In this document: in pieces, positions 54,776 to 64,000 of the stretch | How positions within the stretch are numbered: the stretch's first letter is position 1 | Layout: each line of letters opens with the position of its first letter | NCBI GenBank assembly: GCA_033398695.1 | Contig: CM065811.1 | Coordinates: 75,334,001 to 75,398,000, forward strand | Length of the DNA stretch: 64,000 nucleotides | DNA from: Orobanche coerulescens | Lineage: Eukaryota > Streptophyta > Magnoliopsida > Lamiales > Orobanchaceae | Direction of reading: 5' to 3' | Program-made: the position numbers and the translations under genes | Notes under the pieces: model-generated | Told to the model about the DNA's origin: nothing | Database searches by the model: none | Seen by the model: only the letters and a program-made list of their open reading frames with translations

Positions 54776-55828
54776 TCATTTACCTTGAATAAGAACCGCT
54801 CCAATTCCATATCCACTAGCATCACATTCAACTTCGAATGGTTGAGTAAAATCGGGTAGTGTTAGTATCGGTGCTTCGCATAATTTGGCCTTTAACTTTT
54901 CGAATGCTCCTTGGGCAGCCCCGTTCCATACAAATGGTCCCTTTTTTAAACACTCCGTTATCGGACTTGAAATGGTGCTGAAGTCTCGAATAAACCTCCG
55001 GTAAAAAGAAGCAAGTCCGTTAAATGATCTCACTTCCGTCACGATCGTAGGGGTCGGCCAAGACTTAATTGCTTCGATTTTTGTTTGATTAACCGCCACC
55101 CCGTCCTTCGAAACGACATATCCAAGAAAGACTATACTTTCGACTAGGAACGAACACTTCTCTTTTTTTCCATACAATTTTCGGTCCTTCAAGGTTTCGA
55201 AGATTAGCCTTAAGTGCCCGAAATGTTCTTGTAGTGATTGACTAGAGATTAGAATGTCATCCAGATATACAACCACGAACTTCCCCAGAAATGGTTTAAG
55301 CACTTCGTTCATCAATCTCATGAAGGTACTAGGCGCATTTGTAAGACCGAACGACATAACGGTCCATTCATATAATCCATTTTTTGTTTTGAAGGCCGTC
55401 TTCCACTCGTCACCTTCTCGCATTCGGATTTGATGATATCCGCTTCGTAAATCAACTTTTGAAAAGATCACCGAACCATGTAGTTCGTCTAACATGTCAT
55501 CAAGTCTTGGGATAGGGAACCGATACTTGACAGCGATATTGTTCACGGCCCGACTATCCACACACATCCGCCAAGAACCATCTTTCTTAGGGACAAGTAA
55601 GACCGGAACCGCACACGGATTCAAACTCTCCCGGACATACCCACACTCCAAAAGCTCTTCGAATTGTCTTTGTAACTCCCTCGTCTCCTCGGGATTACAT
55701 CTATAAGCAGCTTTATTAGGAAGTGGTGCTCCCAGTATAAGATCGACTTGGTGTTCAATACCGCGAATAGGTGGTAAACCCGACAGTAATTCTTCGGGAA
55801 AAACATCCTCAAATTCGTGTAACAACAC
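54776..55828 (-). CDS. pol: RT and start of RNase H of element F, open for 350 codons
   Basis: The frame begins with [20 protein letters not shown]. It contains [34 protein letters not shown], the catalytic VYLDDILIS at about 55265, [15 protein letters not shown] and the first RNase H Asp ([11 protein letters not shown]). It ends at a TGA replacing the arginine of QGKRPIAYF. All RT catalytic residues are present. Homology continues directly into 54751 and below. Confidence 0.87.
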   Translation of the reverse strand: MLLHEFEDVFPEELLSGLPPIRGIEHQVDLILGAPLPNKAAYRCNPEETRELQRQFEELLECGYVRESLNPCAVPVLLVPKKDGSWRMCVDSRAVNNIAVKYRFPIPRLDDMLDELHGSVIFSKVDLRSGYHQIRMREGDEWKTAFKTKNGLYEWTVMSFGLTNAPSTFMRLMNEVLKPFLGKFVVVYLDDILISSQSLQEHFGHLRLIFETLKDRKLYGKKEKCSFLVESIVFLGYVVSKDGVAVNQTKIEAIKSWPTPTIVTEVRSFNGLASFYRRFIRDFSTISSPITECLKKGPFVWNGAAQGAFEKLKAKLCEAPILTLPDFTQPFEVECDASGYGIGAVLIQGK

Positions 55829-55830
55829 AT

Positions 55831-56470
55831 CTAACTCTCTCCATTTTGTACTCCCATGTTCTCGTCCCGTGTCTCTTTAAACATCACCAAATATACTCGC
55901 TCCCTGTCATTAATGGAATGTTCCATTTCTCTTTCGCTAGCAAGCATGGTAAGTTTCGGTTTCTCCACTCGACTAGAACTCATCAAACGGACAGCTTGTG
56001 GGGACATTGGTTTGAGCATAATCTTCTTTCCTTTGTCTTGTAATTCATATTCATTACTCCGACCTCGATGTAAAACATCTCGGTCGAACATCCATGGTCG
56101 TCCCAAAAGTATGTGGCATGCGTCCATCGGGAGTAGGTCACATAACACATCGTCTGCGTATGATCCCATAGTTAAGTTGACCCGTACTTGTCTTGACACC
56201 TTCACTTTACTCCCGTCATCGAGCCAGTGTAAAGCATACGGTCTCGGGTGAGCCATAGTAGTTAGTCCGAGTTTGGTAACCATTTCGTTTGAAGCTACAT
56301 TCGTGTAACTCCCTCCGTCTATTATCAAGCTACACCACTTTTCTCCGACTTTGCATTTGGAATGAAAAATTTGGTCTCCTTGCTCCGTATCACTTGGAAT
56401 GATTTTGGTATGTAGTGCTCGAAGCACTAAAGCAGTATCATATTCCGGAGCGTCATAAGTCTCGCACTAA
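55831..56470 (-). pseudogene. pol: Protease region of element F
   Basis: Open from 56427: FHSKCKVGEKWCS, the active site LIIDGGSYTNVASNEM with Asp intact, and [19 protein letters not shown] stop at 55831-55833 interrupts the link to RT. The few codons between gag and this frame contain a further shift near 56465. Confidence 0.84.
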
Positions 56471-57370
56471 GGCCTTCTTTCTCGTCCTTGACTAAAAGTT
56501 CATCTCGGACCGCAAGAGCTTCTCTTAAAGTGACCACCCGTTTATTTGGACATGCATTTTGATAGTGACCAAAGCCTTGACATTTAAAACACCGTACTTT
56601 AGACAAGCTCGTTTCCTTGGAAACGTGAGGAACCTTCGGGGCCGGGGAAGGACTTGAAAAGGTACGGTAGGTTTCGTAGTCGAACTTGAACCGGCACTTG
56701 CATTTCCGAATTTGTATGGGAATTCGGGTTTGGTAAACTTCAATTTGTTTTGAGCTTCAATTTTTATGCATAGTCCGCATAAAGTGTCAAAATCTCCGCA
56801 TGGATATAATTCTACCGTATTTGCAATGTTTCGGTTTAGGCCACGTAAGAAACGTGACATTCTTTGTTCTTCATTTTCTTCAAGTTCTCCCATTAAGGCC
56901 ACGCCTTCAAATTCTTCGAGGTATTCTCCCACACTTAGTTTCCCATGTACGAACTCCGCAATTTTTCGGTATAAGGTTAACCGATGTGATGTCGGGACAT
57001 ACCTTTTATGTAGTTTTTTCTTCAAAGAATCCCAAGAACGGATTTTCTCTTTTCCCGCACGAGCTCGTTGTGTTTTCACACCTTCGAACCATAGGTAAGC
57101 GCCCTTCCCTAACTTAAGAATCGCATATTTGCAACGTTTCTCATCGTTAAGGTGCTTGAATTCGAACATACGTTCAATCTTCCTCTCCCACTCCAAGTAA
57201 ACTTCGGGGTTGGTACCTCCGACAAATTCCGGAAGTTCATTAACTTTAAATTCATCCACATGACACGGTGAATGTGCATCATATCCTCCTCTTCTTGCTT
57301 GAAAACGTGGTTCTTGCAAGTTGTGTAGTGCCTTACGTAGTTTCTCCATGAAATCGTCGGAAAAATCCAT
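56471..57370 (-). pseudogene. gag: gag of element F, frameshifted before the zinc knuckle
   Basis: The start is the ATG at 57370 (MDFSDDFMEKLRKAL). The frame is open through the capsid core (NELPEFVGGTNPEVYLEWER, SWDSLKKKLHKRYVPTSHRL, ALMGELEENEEQRMSRFL) to about 56660. There a shift puts the zinc knuckle (RCFKCQGFGHYQNAC) and RVVTLREAL into another frame. Apart from this indel the gag is complete, without internal stops. Confidence 0.86.
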
Positions 57371-57427
57371 GATAAGATAGTTTAGTCCGGAAAATCGCCA
57401 AGAGAATTTCGACAAGGAAATAACCTT

Positions 57428-57445
57428 GGGCTTCGATGCCACTAA
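57428..57445 (-). other. Primer-binding site of F
   Basis: The minus strand reads TGGCATCGAAGCCC four bases after the LTR. It is an initiator tRNA-Met type site with one change relative to D and G. Confidence 0.72.
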
Positions 57446-58403
57446 TGATACGAATTATCGTATAAGTCGGACGTAAATTCGCCGGAAAATGCAGCGGAAA
57501 TGTTTTGTTACCTCACAACACTCGTATATGTGTAACACTCGTAAATTTTAACCGAAAGTAGGGCAATTTGGTTTTTGTAAACAAGATAATATGAAACTAA
57601 ATTATCAAAGTAGACCTATAGTTTGATAAAGCAATCTCTCCTCAAGACCTATTGAGAATCGATTAAAATTACAACTCGAAGACGCGTCGAATTATAATCA
57701 AGTTGTGCTAAAAATCATTCAACAATGAATACATACAAGTGTATTTCATTTTTCAAGCTTCAAAATTTATATTGAAAGGTTCAGGATGAGGCTATTATAT
57801 AGCCATTACAACTCCAAATAAGTTTAAACAAGATCAAACAAGATCAAGCTAAAAGACAAGCAATTAATAAACTAAAACATCAAGACTTTGACAAAGTTTG
57901 AAAGTAACAACATGTTTGGCTCCTTCCTTGAAAAATCGGCCGTGGGGTACTTGAGAGGAAGAAATAATCATCTTTCTCATGTGATATCTTTTGTAAGACT
58001 TTGACAAGGAGTTGAACATGAAAGGGACTTCTTGGCATCTTCTTCTCCATGTGGTTCGGCCGATCTCATACAAAAGGGTGGAGTGAATCAAATCTCTATC
58101 CTTGATCTTGATATGGTGGACTTTGAAAATGAAAGCAAATATTAAAGTAGTGGGGACAAAAGATCCTTCATGGATGCATGTCACAATCGGCCAAAATCTC
58201 CCCCAAATGGCCGATTTTGTATGCATGAACATGCATACGTATGCATGTTTTGATACGTCTAAGTTATCCCGGTTCCGATTATTAAGATCGTTCCTATTTC
58301 CGCATTTGTTTTCTCACCGAAGTACATAGGTGCATGTGCATGTAACGTGGTATCGTCACCTAAGTCAATTCTTACTTCGTTTGGAGACGTCACAATCGCA
58401 TCA
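57446..58403 (-). repeat. 5' LTR of element F
   Basis: This is the counterpart of 46086-47043 with the same length. Twin hairpins are at 57639-57658 and 57602-57629 (one mismatch in the long stem). The end ATCGCATCA meets the duplicated AAAAT. Confidence 0.91.
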
Positions 58404-58408
58404 AAAAT

Positions 58409-58560
58409 TGATCCAGATTTTGGAATGTCGAGTAAAGCAGCTTATGCACAAAACCATTCTTTTGGTTAAGATTCAATGCTCGAGGCATGGATCGGAGGAA
58501 GCAACGTGGGAAACGGAGGAGGATATGAGATCGAGATACCCCGAATTATTTTCTTTATAA
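58409..58560 (+). pseudogene. pol: Chromodomain end of Tekay copy C
   Basis: It resumes after element F with IQILECRVKQLMHKTILLVK and continues to EEDMRSRYPELFSL and TAA at 58558-58560. It corresponds to 4640-4790 in copy A. In Tekay elements this segment binds histone marks of heterochromatin. Confidence 0.85.
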
Positions 58561-58595
58561 GTTTTGGGACGAAACTTATTTTTAGGGGGATAGAA

Positions 58596-60655
58596 TGTAA
58601 TATCCGAGATTTTCGTTTTGTGTTTCGAATGATGGCGTTTTGTACCGATTATTTTGTTTCATTACAATTGTCATTTTGGACTTCGTCTTCCTGTTATGTT
58701 CGGTATGAAGTATTGAGATTTCAATGCTTTCCTTATGAATATGACTTGCTATCGTATGTGTTTCTTCGATTGGATGACACTCGTCGTGTAGTGTGGTATG
58801 TTCGTAATGAGTTCGTTACTGTCTCGAATCATAGAAAGTGCACCCGGGTCATCCGGACGTGTCGAGCGTCTAACCGGACTGTTGAAATTACAGCCACAGG
58901 AGACGGACATTGTAAACAAGGTGACTGGCCGAGTTACGGCCGTACGGTGTCGGTTACGGCTGTTAGGGCTCGGCAGGGTGTTGAGCAGTATCCGGACGAA
59001 GGCTGGTTAGGGCCGTAAGGTGATCGGATACGGTCGTACATGTGCTGGGCAGCATCCGGATGAAGGCCAGTTACGGCTGTAAGGAGTGGTCGGATACGGC
59101 CGTAAGGGTGTTGGGCAGCATCCGGACGAAGGCCGGTTACGGCCGTAAGGCGTGATCGGCTACGACCGTACGTGGTCGGCAGGGTGCTGGGCAGAACTTT
59201 TACGAAGACCAGTTACGGCCGTAAGGCTGCCGGTTACGGCCGTAAGTGACCGGCTATATAAGGCCTTATGTCCGGAAATCTTGGCCATTTCTCTCATTTC
59301 TCACCTACCTTCGAGACCCTTCGGCAAAATTCGAGAAATTGTGAAGAAAATCCTTGGAGTATCATATGGGAAGTTGGATTTGAAGTTATAATCATCATCA
59401 ATCATCTCCTTGTTGTCCGTATTGAGGTAAGATCAATCAAACCCTTGAGATTGGGGGATTTTGGGGTTTTTAGGATGATTTTGCTCTTTTAACTTGTTCT
59501 AGCTTAGATCGATGGTTAGTCATCATTGAATAACTGAGGATTACGGTTAATCTCGAAGTTTTGTGGAATGATTTTGAGAATCCTTTGGTTAATCGATCAA
59601 ATTGGACTATGCCTTCAAGGTGTCCGATAAAATGCTCCAATGGGTAGAAATTAGGGGGTTCTCTACATTTTCCGTAGTATCATAATCGTTTAGGTACCGT
59701 TGTGATCTAGGAACGAACTTCCGAAGAGAGAGTTGAACATAAACCCCCCTTTCGTCGATTTCGTTACACCGAGTTATCCGAGACAAGTACATGAGTTACA
59801 TTTGGTTGCGTATGTTACATATTCCGCATGTATGTTGCTTGCGAACTATGCTTTTGAATGATGAGATGTTTCTCCACCCGGGAATGGCGTGATGAGGCCT
59901 CTGGGGACCGATACTAAGGGGTACGGTCATGGAATGCGTGTGTGCGTTGTTGTTCTTCCACCTGGGGAGGGCCTGACGAGGTCTCTAGGGACCGGTACTA
60001 AGGGGTACGGTCACGGAAGTGGTTTCCCACCTGGGGAAGGCTCGATGGGGCCTCTAGGGGGTCGATACTAAGGGGTACGACTGAGGGTTACCAATGATAT
60101 CGTCGTGATAATATGATGTGATGGTTTTGGAAATGATAAATATTTTATTGAAATGAGATATTCTAGAATATAACCTTCTTACAATTTTTTCAGACTGTGA
60201 CAGAAAGTGTTGAACTATGTTTATATGTAACTCTATGTAACTATGTACTTGTACTAGCATTTGTATGCTAACCCCTCATTGGAGTGAAATATTTTTACAT
60301 TTCAAGTTTTGGACGTTTCGAGGAGCAGGCATGGGAAGCACATGGGAAGGATGAGCAGGCATGATGAGGCTCGAGTCTTAATAGTTATTTTTGCTTTCGT
60401 GTGGTCGTCTAAGTCAAGAGATTTTTGTTGCTTTATGTTATTATGTTTAAGTCCCCTGCGTGGGCAACAAAACGATATTATATTTTGAATTTTATGGTTG
60501 TTGGATAAATGTTTTGGTCAAGGGCACTGGCCAGTTAATGTATTTTATGTGTTGTGACATGGTTTTGTGTTTGGTTTGCGAATGGTTCCGCCTAGTGGGG
60601 CCTCGTTGAAGGTCCTACGGCATGTAACGACCCTCGTGTGAATTGGGGTGTTACA
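58596..60655 (+). repeat. 3' LTR of Tekay copy C, intact
   Basis: This 2060-bp LTR begins TGTAATATCCGAG after the tract TTTTTAGGGGGA and ends GGGGTGTTACA. It contains the GC-rich repeat array (58928-59250), the TATA box (59253-59262), the repeated segment GGGGACCG(A/G)TACTAAGGGGTACGG (three copies, 59900-60080), and GCTAACCCCTCATTGGAGTG near 60267. It serves as reference for the interrupted LTR at 4826-31474. Confidence 0.9.
58928..59250 (+). repeat. GC-rich tandem repeat in the 3' LTR of copy C
   Basis: The same array as at 5228-5480, with GGTTACGGCCGTAAGG-like motifs repeated within units of about 65 bases. It directly precedes the TATA box. Confidence 0.8.
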
Positions 60656-61185
60656 GAATCGATATGTCTCATTCCAACTTTTTACGGTTCAGACTATTTT
60701 ATCCAATAAAATATCTTGGGAAGTCTTATTGGGTTGAATTGTGGAATTTATCAAGTTATTCTACTCTTGGAGTATGTTGTGTATAGCTCGTATTTGCACT
60801 TTATACTTGCACTAGCAAAACAGTGGAGTTTTGCTAACCCCCAAGTAATCGGTATGAAGTATTATGAAAGATGACGATACTAATCACATGAAGACTAGTG
60901 TTGAGTATTTTGATAACATCTTGTTGTTTTGTCTTTTCGTTGTGGTATTTTCCTGTCTTATGGGAGTGTTGATGTATTCTGATCCCTGTGTGGGCATGAG
61001 TATTTGAAAGAGTTATGTATGTTTGATGTGTATGTTGTGGCAAAAGACCAAATCGGTTTAATGGTTCGCTATTTAGCCATGTCGGCATGTATTGTGTTGT
61101 CGTAATTTCTGTATCTAGCCTGGTAGATCCTCACATAGAGGGTCTGCGGCGCTGCAATATTCCTGAGTGGTTTGGCGGTGTTACA
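60656..61185 (+). repeat. Right part of an older LTR, host of the Tekay array
   Basis: Starts abruptly at the end of copy C and ends GGCGGTGTTACA, a Tekay-like LTR terminus. It has AACCCCCAAGTAATCGG near 60836, at a position comparable to GCTAACCCCTCATTGGGGTG in the A/C LTR, but is otherwise a different family. No internal region follows, so it is probably the end of a 3' or solo LTR into which C was inserted. No coding potential. Confidence 0.5.
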
Positions 61186-61350
61186 TATAGAGAATCCTTG
61201 CTATAATAATACTCCATCAAGAAAAAAAGATTAATCGGAGCTGTTGTAGCTAATTCTGAGTACAAAAGGTGAATCTAATCAATAAACCCGAGTTTTCACA
61301 GAATTCCGACTCCAATGCATGTAATGTGGTCTTATATCCTATTAACAAGA
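61186..61350. other. Short unassigned AT-rich stretch
   Basis: Between the LTR fragment and the poly(T) of the LINE. No open frame or repeat signature. Confidence 0.35.
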
Positions 61351-61550
61351 CCTTTTTTTTTTGAAAAAAAACAGCAGCTCTTATATTATTGCGAAAAATA
61401 GAGGGTGGACGAGTCCCTCTACACGCCCGAGAAACTTAGGGAGGACGAGTTCCTCAACACGTCCTAAAATAAGATACACATGAAGATTATGGGTAACCGA
61501 CCCCAAAGCAAGGCTAAAGTTTGCCAAGTATCTCCCAAACTAAACAACGA

Positions 61551-62130
61551 TTACATGTAAACTTTCCTACTCCTAATGTAGGGGTAGGACATTTTATCGA
61601 ATTTAACAAGGTCTCGGATTTTCCCTTCAAGATTGGAGATATCGTAGAAATGAAAATCTTGGCGATCACAACCTTTATTAGCCAATAGGTCGGCAACAGC
61701 ATTGCTCTCGTGAAAAATATGTGAAAAATAAATTTCGTATTTTTCCACAAGGGCCCGAATTTTAAAAATGAGACTTAGGAGTTGCCATTGACACGAAGAT
61801 GACTGCTCAATCAAGTAGAGTGCAACCTTCAAATCGACCTCCACCCAAATTTTAGTAAAATTGTGATCGATGCAAATATCGAGCCCCCTCCAAATGGCGT
61901 ATATTTGAGCAAAGTTGTTGGTTTGGGCCCCAAGAAATTCGGAGAACATGAAGAGCGGGTTGCCGAAATGATCCCGAACAATCCCCACACAGCCGCAACG
62001 CCCGGGTTGCCCTTCGCTGCCCCGTCCGTATTGAGTTTCCACCATCCCATGTCCGGATTAATCCAATGGACAACCTTGATTTTGTACCTCGGCCCCGTGG
62101 CCGGTTTGATGCCCACATAATCGGCAATTC
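61551..62130 (-). pseudogene. LINE RNase H domain
   Basis: It reads VVHWINPDMGWWKLNTDGAA (about 62100-62040), then after a frameshift near 62000 GCVGIVRDHFGNPLFMFSEF, QIYAIWRGLDICI, WVEVDLKVALYLIEQ and HIFHESNAVADLLAN. It has the plant LINE type of RNase H (RVT_3), the same domain type as the fragment captured by the CACTA at 25379, but only distantly similar. Ends at a stop at 61549. Confidence 0.85.
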
Positions 62131-62880
62131 TATCCGCTCCCTTCCAAAAATGCCTTTTAATTTTGCCCTGAAGTTTGAGATTGAATATATAGTTCCAAAT
62201 ATACTTACTCACAATTTTCGGCGTAAATAGAACATTATTAACTCTCTTATCATTCCTACAGCACCAAAGAAACCATAAAATGAGGATCGGGATGATGTGA
62301 AAAATGTGGATATTGCCCTTGGGTTTACCAAACCAATTAGCAATGATAAAATTGAAACTAGATGACAAAATGACTTTGAACTCTGCAATATTATGAAAAA
62401 AATTCCAAACAGCTTTCGCAACTGGGCCAGTTAAAAAAAGGTGGGGAAGGTTTTCAATACCATTACAACAATAGCAGACATTGGTGGCAATAATACCCCT
62501 CCGAAGGAGACCATCCGGAGTTGGGATCCATTTATTAAGGATCTTGACCATAAACAAGGAGATCATAGGTGTGATAAATGGATTCCAACAAAACCGAAGA
62601 ATATTATTCAAAGGGTTATTATTCCGAACCAACTCCCAAGCGGTTTTAAAAGAAAAATCCCCGTTAGGGGATAAAGTCCAAGAAGGCTTATTATCGGAAG
62701 GGAAAGTGGGTAATGAGCAAATATGGTCACATAAACCCGAAGGGAGTTTGCGATTAATTTTATTTTTATCCCACTCCCCATTAGTATGGGGACTAGTATG
62801 GTTAAAGTTTGAAAGAGGACTCAAGTCGCACCACTTGTCATGCCAAAGGGACACATTACCATTACCGCTATTCTAAAAAA
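62131..62880 (-). pseudogene. LINE zf-RVT domain
   Basis: An open stretch below 62854 reads VSLWHDKWCDLSPLSNF, PSWTLSPNGDFSFKTAWELV, LNKWIPTPDGLLRRGI and the metal-binding VCYCCNGIENLPHLF. This is the zinc-binding domain that follows RT in plant LINEs. Stops precede it near 62875. Confidence 0.85.
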
Positions 62881-64000
62881 AATTTATCATCCGCAACAGA
62901 TCTAATACCACAAAGGATTTTCCAAATCGGGGAACTTTTAGGATTAAATTTGATAACCATGGGGTGAAGCCGAGAACAATATTTTTTGAGTAAGAAATTA
63001 GACCAAATATTATTGGAGGTTCTAAACCTCCACCACATTTTAATTTGGGCAGCCCGAATAATGTCGTTAAGATCCCGACAACCGAGACCCCCTTATCTAC
63101 AAAGTCGATTCCAAGCCGCCCAATGTAACTTCCGTTTATTGTCATTAGATCCCCATAGAAATTTGTTGAACAATCTTTCGATGTAATTTATGACATTCGC
63201 AGGAGGTTTGAGCACTTGAAGGTTAAACAAAGCAATGGAGTTTAACACCGATTTAATTAATTCTAGGCATCCCCCCGTAGAGAGCTAATGGTGGTTCCAC
63301 ATTACAATTTTGTTTTTAATTTTCGAGAGGAGGGGACCGTACATATCAAAGGTTTGAAACCCTTTCCACATGGGGACACCTAGATACATAATCAGAAAAT
63401 CAACTTTATTAAACCCCAGAATTCTTTGCACCCAATTAGAGACTTGAGGGGTCGGATTGTTCATAATGAAATTACTTTTGTGGTTGTTGATCTTTTGACC
63501 AGAAACATTCTCATAGTGAGTAATGCTATTATTGAAAATGTGAAGACTTTTTTTGGAAACATTAAGAAAAATGAGAATATCATCGGCATCGCCAGATGTG
63601 TGATTTTCACTTTTTTCTTAGCTTTGTAGTACATCGTAGGATTTTTGAAAAATATTTGATCAATACTCCTGGAGAAATAATTGGCAGCAATTACAAAAAT
63701 GAGAGGGGATAGAGGATCCCCTTTCTGAATACCTCTCTCGCTTTTGAAAAACCCATTCGATTGCCCATTGACAAGGATCGAGAACCAACAATTAGAAATG
63801 CAAGATTTGATAAAATTAATCCGAACATTCGAAAAACCAAAGCTAGTCATAACTTGAAATATAAAATTCCAATTAATTCTATCATAGGCCTTTTCCATGT
63901 CGAGTTTAATAATGGTGTTAGTCAGCGATTGAGAAATGTCATGGGTAACTTCGTGAGCCGTCAAAATATTATTCGTAATATTCCTTCCCTTGATGAAACC
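62881..64000 (-). pseudogene. LINE reverse transcriptase, partial
   Basis: The minus strand reads from the window edge through TIIKLDMEKAYDRINWNFIF and GIQKGDPLSPLIFVIA (RT motifs with the first Asp). At the catalytic FADD box a one-base shift (near 63590) separates the frames: the second frame reads DADDILIFLN. The thumb continues with SGQKINNHKSNF, YLGVPMWKG and LHWAAWNRLC, the last followed by a stop near 63095. The 5' part is outside the window. Confidence 0.86.

Larger units (their letters stand above)
46086..58403 (-). mobile_element. CRM-like Ty3/gypsy element F, with G in its integrase
   Basis: It is inserted in Tekay copy C with target duplication AAAAT (46081-46085 and 58404-58408). 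Read on the minus strand: 5' LTR 58403-57446, primer-binding site, gag, protease, RT, RNase H, integrase (split by G), 3' LTR 47043-46086. Both LTRs are 958 bp. It belongs to the same subfamily as D. Confidence 0.92.
31475..58595 (+). mobile_element. Tekay/Del chromovirus copy C, internal region, in three pieces
   Basis: The pieces are 31475-33694 (leader, gag, protease), 43543-46085 (RT to integrase) and 58409-58595 (chromodomain and polypurine tract), separated by D and F. The joins restore the order seen uninterrupted in copy A. It has the same family features as A, with different inactivating changes. With its LTRs it spans about 9.1 kb of real sequence. Confidence 0.88.
61351..64000 (-). 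mobile_element. LINE (non-LTR) retrotransposon, 3' half
   Basis: A run of ten T (61353-61362) on the plus strand is the poly(A) tail of a minus-strand LINE. Upstream on the minus strand stand, in order, reverse transcriptase, the zf-RVT cysteine-histidine domain and a C-terminal RNase H. Endonuclease and ORF1 would lie beyond 64000. Frameshifts and stops make it inactive. Confidence 0.88.

Overview
The window is nuclear DNA of a flowering plant, almost certainly heterochromatin. Every stretch that can be identified belongs to a transposable element, and I see no intact host gene, tRNA or rRNA gene. The plant assignment rests on Ty3/gypsy chromoviruses primed by initiator tRNA-Met, a CACTA transposon with plant TNP2 and Ptta-type genes, Stowaway- and hAT-type MITEs, a plant LINE, and captured exons of the plant PP6 phosphatase FyPP. 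I cannot name the species.

Layout. The oldest layer is a tandem of two Tekay/Del-type chromovirus copies on the + strand. Copy A (internal region 49-4825, its start outside the window) shares one 2.07-kb LTR (4826-6206 + 30790-31474) with copy C (internal 31475-33694 + 43543-46085 + 58409-58595), and C ends in a second LTR (58596-60655). Three members of a second chromovirus family, CRM-like with ~0.95-kb LTRs beginning TGAT and ending ATCA, were inserted into this layer: B (6207-30784, minus), D (33695-43537, plus) and F (46086-58403, minus). A third layer entered those: H (6995-13712) in the LTR of B, a CACTA transposon (16447-28139) in the RT of B, E (39040-42742) in the LTR of D, and G (47890-54046) in the integrase of F. 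A fourth layer is a hAT-type MITE (9857-10394) in the RT of H and a Stowaway MITE (23459-23661) in an intron of the CACTA. Target-site duplications are readable for all of these. The right end (60656-64000) holds an old LTR fragment and the 3' half of a LINE on the minus strand.

The retroelement genes are all broken by stops, frameshifts, deletions or lost catalytic residues; G is the best preserved. Three things stand out. First, the CRM-like LTRs carry a pair of adjacent hairpins with the same TAGGTC loop, and the second stem shows compensatory changes between subfamilies. Second, the CACTA carries several intron-containing exons of a PP6/FyPP catalytic subunit gene with the last exon tandemly duplicated, next to an RNase H fragment. 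Third, E is a transposed, non-autonomous LTR element whose interior is a large palindrome containing an inverted copy of its own LTR end, joined to part of a foreign element. In addition, the integrase reading frame of the CRM-like family continues across the polypurine tract into the LTR in several copies.
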